Below, in pieces: positions 38,436 to 49,100 of a stretch of 64,000 bases of DNA (position 1 is the first letter of the stretch; each line of letters begins with the position of its first letter). The stretch comes from Incurvaria masculella. Taxonomy: Eukaryota; Arthropoda; Insecta; Lepidoptera; Incurvariidae. The stretch spans positions 5,580,001 to 5,644,000 of the forward strand of contig OX335650.1 of NCBI GenBank assembly GCA_946894095.1, in the 5' to 3' direction. Position numbers and translations under genes: made by a program. The notes under the pieces are model-generated. The model was given only the letters and a program-made list of their open reading frames with translations. It did not search any database and was not told the DNA's origin.

Positions 38436-38660
38436 AAAAAACCGGCCAAGTGCGAGTCAGACTCACACACAAAGGGTTTCGTACTATGGTACAAGATTGA
38501 ACACAACAAATTCACGTTTTAAAAATCTCTATATTTTTTTATTATTTTTGAATTTACCCATTTGTTGTTATAACTCCTCTAATTGGCATAGTTTTTAGGA
38601 TTCCGTTTTCACCCTTCGGGTACGGAACCCTAAAAACTATGCCAATTAGAGGAGTTCAAA
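38436..38660 (+). repeat. CGGCCAAGTGCGAGTC repeat, copy 3, with an added hairpin
   Basis: Left end AACCGGCCAAGTGCGAGTCA. Its right end GGAACCCTAAAAA is followed by a reversed copy of its own preceding sequence. Arms at about 38571-38600 (ACTCCTCTAATTGGCATAG) and 38632-38660 make a near-perfect stem, with the ACCCTTCGGGTACGG stretch in the loop. Confidence 0.8.
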
Positions 38661-39413
38661 TTTAACGGAGGATTTAAATCAGGCATCAATACATCTTGTA
38701 CATCAACTTACGCGAAGTGGAAACTATTGATTTTTATTTAATGCGTTACTAAGCCTATCTGACAAAATGAAACGATGTCTACAACAGTCGTCTCGATATG
38801 CCAAATGAATAGTTTATTAACGAAATATGTGAAATCACCAAAAAAGTGTCGCGGAAAGAGGTGTAAATATTTAACCTTAATTTTTAAGCCCTCTTAATTC
38901 TTAATTTTCGAGAAGTTCAAAAAAAAGGTAAACTGAGGTTTTTTCAAATAAAAAAATATATAAACATTTCACGAATATATCATTATTTACAATATGTAGC
39001 CCTTATAGTAACGCATATTTTGATACCATTCAGTTCTCTATCTAATTAAGGACGCTAGCCACCGGTCGCACATTTTTTCAACACATGTACCCTACTAAAG
39101 CGATCGAAAAAGCATTTTCAATGCTAAAAGTATGGCTGAAGCGGAACAGGACAATGTTCGTGTTTTTCATACAGTTTATTGTAATCGTGATCAATAAATC
39201 CAAGCATGGAACCTAATTTCTACGTGATTTATTTCCGATCAGCTTTATCTTTACCCAATATAATGATATCAACTCCTACAAAATTCCAATTCGGTCTACT
39301 TTCTGTCTGTAGTCATAGTAGATATATAGCAGTGCGACCGGGGCCACAGCAGTATCTTCCCTCTATCGAGTGTCGGGATTGTCACTTAGCAGAGCACTGC
39401 GGGTTCTGTTATT

Positions 39414-39721
39414 TAAAAAAAACGGCCAAGTGAGAGTTAGACACGCATACGAAGGAACCCATCGTACAAGATTTTTGAAAAAACACGTTTTTTGTATGGG
39501 GACCTCTTTAATTTTTATTGTTTTATAATTTGACCTATTATATGTATAGGCTATATAGCCGCTATATAGCGGCAAAATAAATACATAATCTGTGAAAATT
39601 TCAGCTTCCTACCTGTTACGGTTCATGAGATACAGCCCTGTGACAGTCGGACGGACGGACGGACAGCGGAGGCTTATTAATAGGGTTCCTTTGCCACCCT
39701 TTGGGTACGGAACCCTAATAA
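39414..39721 (+). repeat. CGGCCAAGTGCGAGTC repeat, copy 4
   Basis: Starts AACGGCCAAGTGAGAGTTAG and ends TTTGGGTACGGAACCCTAAT. The GGAC microsatellite is at 39648-39664. Confidence 0.85.
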
Positions 39722-42330
39722 AATGATCTCGAAGGACCATTTGCGATACTTCAGCACCTTGAAACTAGTCTAGAGCCCATACAAGCGAAATGGCACGAAA
39801 TCAGGACTTTGTATGCAGTTCAGCTACTGGATGTAATCCTATATATGTACATTCTGTGCTGTAGTTCTGGTAACCCATTTAAATAACTCATATACTCTTA
39901 TAGGTTGTTGCAACGGCCATTACATACATTTTCGATTATTTAAGTTTCATATTTTCAGGCCAGAAATGTGTTTGTCTTTTCACTCATCTGAATTCTGATG
40001 CAGGTTCGAATGAACCTGCTTCCTTCAAATGACATGTCCGCTGCTACAAGCTTTTTTTTTCAGATTTCTTCTAGGGGTGTTGCTACTTAACTTAAATTAA
40101 GTAAACCTTTTTCCCATTTCGATTGGTCCTTGAGAGCTGTTTGATCCTTTGCACGAAATTTTAATTCCGTGCCTGATGTCTTAGCGCAATAAAAAGCATG
40201 CCACGAATAACATATATAATAACTTATATTTTCTATTCAGTATGACCATAGTTTTGGCAAATCAAATAATTAAATTGCTCGTGTCCAGCATTCATGTGTC
40301 AATGTGTCCATAGTCATTTGTGATTTATAGCATACTAGGACTACTTTGTTTCAATTTGGACATGGCTAGGTGATATAATGCTTTCTGTTGAACTAGGTGT
40401 CTTGGCACCTTTATGTATAATTGAACTGGATATAAATAGATTATTTGTGATTGTATTTTTTCCATTTGCTTTTTACCATATTCTGATCAGCTTTGTCTCG
40501 AAGGAGATTGTTCTCGACTGCTGCCCTACATGGGTGCCTAGAAATCGGTGGAGTGTTCTGGAAAGAAGCTCCACCGATATAAAAGGCGCCCAAGGCGCTG
40601 AGGGCGGCAGTCTATTTTTGGTAGCGAAACGAGCGACAGTAAGCGACACTAAGAAAAGTGAACTAGCTCTGAAGTGAATCAGTGAATTGAGTGATATAGT
40701 TTGCAAATTATTGTTTGAATTAACCTAGTGTGAAAATTTATTTGTGAGTTTGCTTGTGAATTATTTGAAATAAAGGAAGAGTGTTGAGTATTGGTGTTTT
40801 CTTCTCTAATCTGCACCCTACCCGCGTAACAATTGATTCGATTTATCATATGTTACATTTTTGTAACGAATGCATAAATAATGAATCAAACGAATAGCAA
40901 TTATTTTTAAATAAATAATGATTATTTTGGTTCGGTTCTGCTTTAAGAAACGATCAAAGTAAAAGTCACGCATATTTTTTTAATACTTTTATTGAAAGAG
41001 ATACCAGTTATACCAACACACAGTAGGGCCTTTATGTTGCAAAAAAATATATTAACAACATGGTCTATTTCATATATATTTCCATGCATGCCATTATGCC
41101 TCCTATATGAGTGACATGTAAAATTTAATTATTTTCAGTTATAATCTATTTATACTTCAGGTTCGAAAATGAATCTATTGCTATCTTTATATTTCAAATA
41201 GAATTTAGGATGTTATAATAACGTAATTAACAAATCAAATTAACCTTACTGTTCAAGAACTCTTGCAAATTAGCGGTAGATATAGCCAGTGAAATACACA
41301 AAATATATTGCCATCGTTCTCAATTAAGATTCTTCATGTAATTCGCTTAGAATTGATATAAAAGCTATTCAGTAAAGCAATTATTTAACCCTCTTCTACC
41401 GACAAGATTGCCTCTATATAGTAATTTCGTTATGTTAGTATAGCAGTTTGGCCAATCGTATAGATATGTCAATGCATTGTTTGCAGTGGAAAAATAAAAA
41501 TATAAGAAATAGTACAGTAACAATTTCGTCTAAAGTATTCGTTAAAATATTTACAACACCTATTTACAAATTATTAGATGTTAAGTTCATGCTATATAAT
41601 TGTGTTTGTACATGCATTCCATGTTGCTTATTATGTATCTATTTAGTACAAACGTTTAAATATTTGATATGCAGTTAATCTGAAATGTAATTTATTATAG
41701 AATATTTATACACGTATACCTATGCAACAACTTTATGTTAAATACGAGTCGATGAAAATGTTTAAAAAGTTTCAATCTTTTATCACAAGATTTTACGTAG
41801 GTTTATTTTTTTTTTCTTACACATTTAATCTGGTTTCACAACTCTTTTTATGATAATTAGATTGTTAAGGAACAAAATATCTAGACAAATGAAATATTTA
41901 GGTGGAAAAAAAAAATTATGAAATTTTTAAAATCATCCCATCTTAACTTACATACACAATTTTTTTCTTATTTTTATTCTATTATAATCTATTTAGTTCC
42001 AATTATTGCCAATGGATTATCTTAAAGTACTATTAAATAATAATACTATTGAACGTATTACAGACAATTAAAAATATTTAGAATTGGTTAAAAATAATGG
42101 ATGTATTTACAACGTATATCTGTACAAAGTTGACTAGCAAATAAAAAAAGAAAATATGTGTGTGTATTGTCTCATTGTATGTATTTTACAATACCTAACT
42201 CATTACCTAAAAACTTCAACGCAGTGGGAATTAATGACATTTCGTCATCATTATACACCTACGTAATATGAACTTACGTCACGCCATGCATACATACAAG
42301 TCAATTGCCTATACATAATAGGGAAGGCAT
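39722..42330. other. No gene seen beyond the possible LTR
   Basis: Very AT-rich from 40840 on. It lies downstream of robo and could contain a longer 3' UTR or a further 3' exon; I found neither. Confidence 0.4.
40380..40830 (+). mobile_element. Possible LTR fragment
   Basis: TATA box GATATAAAAGGCGCC at 40577, AATAAA at 40772, and an end CCCGCGTAACA at 40830 look like the 3' two-thirds of an LTR. I could not find a matching start or target duplication, so the left border is a guess. The 99-codon open frame across it is probably spurious. Confidence 0.4.
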
Positions 42331-42336
42331 TTTATT
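42331..42336 (-). promoter_or_regulatory. Candidate poly(A) signal of robo
   Basis: AATAAA on the minus strand about 430 nt after the robo stop codon. It is the nearest exact hexamer I found downstream. It would give a short 3' UTR rich in A and T. Confidence 0.3.
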
Positions 42337-42769
42337 CAGGGACGTTAGAATACTAGAGGTCGCAGCACCGTACATCGAAGTTAATTATTGATTTCAGTCC
42401 AAAATTCAAATTAGAAAAATAGCATTAAATACTAGAATCGGCTTTAATAAATAAAGAAGTTTGGCAAATAAACTTAGTATTAAACTTTAGTTAGTATTGT
42501 TTTAGGAAATGTACACCTTTTTTATAATAGTACTGCTTTTATAATAGTCACGAAGTTAGCCCGTGTAATACAACTGAAAGAGAAACATGTGGCTACTCCA
42601 GGGTCTTCGAATAAGTATGACTAAATCGAAATTAAATGTTATAATTATAAAATTAGTAACAATTTCACCAGTCCCTATTTCACCGTTTAACTTAGAACGC
42701 CGAGTCAATCTCGAACGTCTACAATATGTCAGTTTGGCACACGACTGCGAAGGTGGGCCAGAGCCGGCA

Positions 42770-43171
42770 CTACCGCGGCGGAGGCAGGGCGGGCGCGGAG
42801 GGGGGCGAATCGCTCGCGCCGTACCCTCGGCCAACCGCGCACGTGGTCACCGGGGCGTCGTACGACTTCTGGCTGCCCGCACACGTGGTCACCGGGGCGC
42901 CGTACGACTTCTGGCTGCCGGCACATGTGGCGACCGGGGCGCCGTACGACTTCTGGCTGCCCGCACACGTGGTCACCGGGGCGCCGTACGACTTCTGGCT
43001 GCCCGCACACGCGGAGAGTGGAAGCGCGCCGTATGGCTCGTACGTGGAGCCGGGCGCGCTCGCTCCGTACGCGGGCTCAGCTCGCTTGCGGAAGGAGGTG
43101 AGCCGGCCGAGCGTGCGGGAAGGGTCGCTCTCGAACGCGGGCCGCGCGTACAGGTGCCCCCTTTGCGACGG
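42770..43171 (-). CDS. robo: robo last exon: four 14-residue repeats and stop
   Basis: After acceptor TCACGCAG, in phase 0, it reads [20 protein letters not shown], then four tandem 14-residue units of the type [14 protein letters not shown], and ends APALPPPR before TAG at 42772-42770. All six frames are fairly open because the DNA unit is 42 bp, so open plus-strand frames here are shadows. The phase match with the preceding exon and the shared tyrosine-rich style favour this strand. A possible donor (CG|GTAGTG) overlaps the stop codon, so a further exon at lower coordinates cannot be excluded. A candidate AATAAA lies on the minus strand at 42336-42331. Confidence 0.75.
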   Translation of the reverse strand, partial: PSQRGHLYARPAFESDPSRTLGRLTSFRKRAEPAYGASAPGSTYEPYGALPLSACAGSQKSYGAPVTTCAGSQKSYGAPVATCAGSQKSYGAPVTTCAGSQKSYDAPVTTCAVGRGYGASDSPPSAPALPPPR

Positions 43172-46100
43172 CTGCGTGATATAATAATCGGTAAACATAG
43201 ATAAAAAAACAAAAAGAGAAAAAAAAAAGATTCCGACGAATTGAGAACCTCCTCCTTTTTTTTTAAAGTCGGTTAACAAAGAGTTTGATTGTGCCGACTT
43301 TTAGATTGATGGAAACAATTTATTGAAATAATTCGGTAAATAGGTAGGTAAAGTGAGGAAGTAACTGCGATGGATAATCAAGATTATCATTTACAAGAAA
43401 TCAATGCGCCGCACACGACAGACTCATCTATTTTATACTCCACTACACCGCACAAACAACGCCCAAAATTACATTCGTTCACGACTCGTTCAACTACAAA
43501 ACACAATTTTAAAAATATGATTAAAAACACTTACTATTGCAAAGAAGGAGTAATACAACAAATTGACACCTCTTTTATCAACAAGCACATACAAGCAATC
43601 CCTATCACGCAAAGAAGGAGTAATACAACAAATTGACACCTCTTTTATCAACAAGCACATACAAGCAATCCCTATCACTCCAACGCAACTCAAACATACA
43701 GACCCTCACACGCTCTCATCCTCACCCTCTCTCACACATATCCTCTCACAAACCCACTCACCCTCCCACACCCACTCACTCACTCAATGTTTTGAGTGAG
43801 TGAGTGAGTATACACTCACTTACACATTTGTAACTCACCCTACCTACACAAACATGCGCAGGTAAAGTAATCTATACTATTTCTTTTATTCTTCTTTTTC
43901 CTTACTTACGCATTTTATACTACTTATATTAATCACAAAATTGTAACGGTAACTCGAGGAAATCTGTAAATTTTAAATATAATTAAAATAGAATCAAAAC
44001 ACGCACCTCCCGCAAGTTACCGTAGTCCGCTTCATCGACATAGTTCTCCTCGTCCGACTGTTCGGTATTGCTAAACGCGCGATAGGTCGGCTCTTCGTCG
44101 TACGGCCGGCCGGCCGGAGACTGCTCCTTGAGCTCCAGACCGTACGACCGGCAGCCCGGAGACTGCTCCTTGAGCTCCAGGCCGTACGGCCGTCCCGCCA
44201 GCTCGCTCCTCGGGGACTCAGAGCGTCGGTCGTCGATGTTGTACCGCAGCTGCGCCTTCTGCGCGTCGGCCGCGCCGGGCAGGTCGTAGAACTTGATCGC
44301 GCCGGGGTGTTGGAATGGCTTGTCCGCGTATACGTTCCGATTGTAGTAGCCGCCGTTGCTGGCCGGGTAGAGATCCTCGTCGTTGGTGTAGCGCGACTCG
44401 AACTCAGTCTTCTTGTTGGATTGAGGGAACCAACCCTGTGAGTAAGGCAGTTTTGTTCAATGTCATACAACGTTAACGACTATGGGGAGTTGCATTATAT
44501 CATATTAATTTGGTATTTAAAGGTGATCTTTATAATTTTCTATTACATAATATATATATCGTAGCGATCAACACTATTTTTTTATGATTAACGTTAAAAA
44601 TCGATAAGAAAATAAGTTATACACATGTCGATGTAGTTTTTTTACGGTTATGATTGAAAACTTAAGGTTTTTTGAGCATAAAGATGTCACATAATATTAC
44701 TCATAGATGAACATCACGATACATATTAATATTTTTACGAATGATCAGGAAATTATCTATGTTTTTGAAAAAAATAAAACGATGTATCTCAGGTCATTTA
44801 TATCTCGATATTTAAGTGAAAGTTAGGGTCATCAATTCCTCAACTGATTATAATATTTTGTATTTTATCTATTGGTTCCTCATCGGTTGAACGGATTAGA
44901 TAATTGAGCAACTGAGTAAACTGATATCCCTCCATTTGGCCTGAAGAAAAGTAAATCACACGATGGAATCTCACCAAGGAACTGACGCATTGCCTGGTGT
45001 TTGTCACCAGGGTGACGGAGGCGTACGCCGCCGGCGACGTTGCGGTCTTGGTGGTGTTCCAGTCGGGCGCGCGCGCCGCCACCTCCGCGTACTCGGGCAG
45101 CGGCTGCGCCACGCGGTCGTACTCGGCGCCTCCCCCGCACCCGCCACCACCCCCGCCTCCGCCGCCGGCAGCCCACAGCAGAGACTCCGCCTTGCCGCCT
45201 CCGCCGCCGTAGCAGCTGCTGAGCGGGTGCGAGAGCGACACCGCCGCCTTTATGTTCATCTGCGTGACGAGGCTGGTTCCGTTCGAGTCTAGAGGACAAC
45301 ATTTCGATATCAGTAGGCATTGTCGGTTGTGTACTTACAAATAATAATGTTTTTTTTTTAAATTCAAGTCCAACAAAGTGCCTACCATATGAATTCCGAA
45401 TAAAGAATAAGGCACTAGGCGGAAAAAGAGATGAATGATAAAAATATGTAAACCATTAATTTGAGTTTCAGAGACATCTACTTTGTAAGCATTATAATCC
45501 GATATTGACAACAATATGAAAAAGTTTTTGGTCGTGACATTCGTTGGATGTCAATTAGCATGTCACCTACATAGTGAAAATAATTCAAGTTTTAGACTTG
45601 TTTAACCGTGTTTGATTGACACTGTGACCTAATAATGTCATGATGATAAAAACATTATTGTGAGCTACAAAGTGTTTGTTGCTGCTTCTTGCTCTCTGCC
45701 ATTCACAACTGACGGATTAGTAGTGTACCATGAAAATTATCATCTAAAGTCACTCTATGTACCTAATAGCCGGTATCAAGTAAACTCTAGATATACGTAC
45801 CATAAAGACAAGTTGCTCTTTTTAAGAAATTTAATCAGTAATCTTAAAAGTTTTTTAAAGTTTGACATTATTTCCATATTTAAAAAAAATGTGTCAATCT
45901 ACTTAATGGAAAACATTTAGCCCACGAATGAGAATAATAGAAAAGGTATTACGCAACTGCCTCACTCAGCAAATACGATTCAAATTGGTTAAATAACTTA
46001 AGCCAATAACTTTTATTTTCCCCTCCGACTTCCACTTATACCATTGATCTTGTTTACAGAAAGGTAAAAAAGGTATAAATACCAATTTGATGCCAAAACA

Positions 46101-49100
46101 AAATGAACAAAGCGGGCTTACGGCCAGCGGGAGTCAACATTACAAATCGCCTCGGGAAACAAAATGGGGAGCGTCCGTGTTCCGCGGCGTCTTTATTTCG
46201 CGGATTTGTAACATTCCTTTGTACCCGGAGCGAGGATGCAAAGTGAAAGGGAGCCACCGCTCGCGCTGAGAGCTCACGGCACCTTTCAACTCGAAAGCAA
46301 TCTCAAGCTGCATCCCTCTTCCTCCCCGGGCCCCGCACCTGCCCGCGTGTGCGAGGGGAGAGGAAAAATCTCCATCAAACAGAGCCGGCTCTCGCGATGA
46401 GAACCCTCCCCCCGCCCCCGCGCAGAGGAATGTTTTTAATTTTGAAATTGTGAAAGATTGCATGTAAAAACGCAATCCTCTCTTAAGCATTGTCAGGGCG
46501 GATGCGGATTTTCAGGAAATTCGAAGAGTTTTTCTTGCACCTTAAGTTATTAAACGTAATGGATCTGGCTGAGATCATTTATCTATATCTACTTCTACGA
46601 TTGAATACTAAAAAATGGAACTATCCCAGTAATAACAGCATTCAAATTAACCACGAAAATGCCGATTTAATGAAAACCCGGTAAAAAAGGACTAATTAGT
46701 ATTTAAATAACGGTATTTAGATAAACTTGGGAATTAGGTGCGATGCCAGAACCTTCTTTACATTTCACGTCTCCATTGAACAGGATGGAAAACATGGGAT
46801 ATTTTCATAGTCACTTCCATGAACCAACTTGGACGGGATTTATGTGAGGAACGATGGGATGAAATGAAGTGGGCCCAGTTGTATTCTGTGTACGTGTCGG
46901 AACCCATACAACAGAAGCAATTGCTAAAGTCAAACCACCGAAACAATGGGTTACTAACGATTTTTTACCTCACAGAAAACATCAATTCAGCACGCAAAAT
47001 AGTGGCAATAGGCAAAGGGGTACGATGCGCGGCCCAACCTTACTAAACCCGACATTACTAATAAAAGTTGTGTAGCTACAGGATACCAAATTCATAATTT
47101 ACATGTGCAAATTTCACAGTATGATTTGAAAACAGTAAAATAAGATACTATGAATATAACAATAAAACAATAACGACTTACCGTAGATGTTAGGAAGAGA
47201 AGCCTTCTTGGTGAATAGATTGTGTTTTCGGAAGAAGATGAAGGTTCCAATGAGAATAATTTTCAATATTGCAATGGCCCCTATCAGGAGCAAGACCCAC
47301 GTCTCCATGACGAAGTCACCCGCCACTATCGACACATCGCTGCTCATGGGATACCTAAAAAGGTTGAAATTGTTAAAGTTCACCCAAAATGCAAAATATT
47401 GATATGGAATGAAATAAAAAAAATAACTATAAAGTGATTACGTTTCATCTCCTAGCACAGATGCAGATTAAACACTGTTTAAATTACTCTAACAGAAACA
47501 ATTTGTTAAACAGAACAAGAATCGGGAAAATTTAAAAGACATTAGTAATCAGCGTCGACAATCAGTATAAAAAGTTAAAAAAGTAACGAACCTTGTAATA
47601 GGATTATAGCCGATGGTTCTGGATTCGATGTTCAGATATATTAATGGACTGAATGGTCCAAATCCGACGATGGTACCGGCGGCGACCTGGACCGAGTAAC
47701 TGACTCCTGATGTCAGATTGGCCATTATGAGACTGGTAGCAGCATGAACCGTTGTGTTTATGGCCACCATAGATTTATTCCCCAATACGTCTAGCCAGTT
47801 TACCAAAACATTGTAGCCTGTTATTTGGCCATTTTGTAAATGAGATATTGGAGGCGACCATTTCAAGTGAACTGTTGTAGTATTCATTATGAACATCTCT
47901 ATGTTTGTTGGAGGACCAGCTGGAACTAAAAGAACATGTATTTTAAAACAGAGCGACAATTGATGATAACTAGTTATCCTGAACAAATACTGTATGCATA
48001 TTAAATACATGATTATTCATTGTTAAGTTATACTCACTATCGTCCAAAGTTCTGGTCACTCTTGAGTTTGACGGTTTTCCTTCAAACTTCTTATAAAACG
48101 GTATCAAAAATAGTTCGTACTCCGTGTATTTTTCTAAGTTTGTTACTTCAAATCCAGAAACGTCGTTTGAGTGCAGAATTGTCTTCATTTGATATTCATT
48201 TGTCCACTGACTACTGTCCAAAGGTCTGTAGTAAATGAATAGTCCTTCTAATTGTAGGAAATTGAGAACCTGGAACAAATAAAAAAAAACATTACATATA
48301 TTTATTTTTCTGTCCCTCGCGTACTGTACGTATAGCGACATCTACTTATATTTCATCAATTAATAAAATGAATTTATTTTACCTGCCACATAACCTTGAT
48401 TGTTACGGAGTCAATCGGTGTCGCTTCAGTGAGCTGAACGATTTCGTCTGTCATGAGATTACTGCGTACTTCTGAAACATTGTCGGCATCTTTTCCGACG
48501 ATAAATGGTTCTGATGTTGCGCTCGGCGGAGATAGACCATGCGAGTTCTCGGCTCGCACCAGAAACATGTAGCTAGATCCGGCGCTTAACTCTTTTGCAG
48601 TGAAATTACTATCTTGGTATCTCTGTGTGAGTTTCACCCAACCGTTGGTATTTCTGAGTCCTTTTCCCAAAGTTAAATCCCTGGAAAACATTTCTACTTG
48701 ATATCCGATAAGGGAAGAAGATCCAATCTTGTAGTTTTGCTTCCAGCTGATGGTGATGCTGTTCTCAGTGTAATCAATTATGTGTGGCTTGCTCGGCGGC
48801 CCGGGGAGTGTAGAGGCATCTGGCGCACGGAAGAAGTTAAGACTCGGGTTGGTAGGTGCATCGACAATAAGGAACCCATTCCAGACATACTTCCCATTTG
48901 GTGACGCTGCCACACAAGTATATAGTCCGCTGTCCGACTTTTCCAGGTCTTTCACCAACAATGTCCCAGTATCTGATATGTTTCGTCTGTGATTTTGTAC
49001 CAGAGCTACTCCCTCGTGGAACCATAGCACCACAGGCATCGGGTGACCGGTAGCGATGCAAGGAAATACCGCCATTGACTTAAGGGGTAAAGTTTGATTG

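Noticed and set aside
42587..43204. Long plus-strand frames (205 and 152 codons) over the 42-bp repeat
   Set aside because: They are shadows of the robo exon: the minus frame joins in phase with the upstream exon at a good acceptor, and a 3n repeat keeps all frames open.
43680..43830. CRISPR-like or other structured array
   Set aside because: Only simple CACTCA/CTCACA low complexity in a eukaryotic intron; no spacers.
43994..44470. 158-codon minus frame rich in R, S and T
   Set aside because: Wrong frame of the robo exon 44435-44007; the correct frame has in-phase splice borders and tyrosine-rich, acidic composition.
44963..45292. Plus-strand frames over the CC0/CC1 exon
   Set aside because: GC-rich shadow; the minus frame contains the CC0- and CC1-like motifs.
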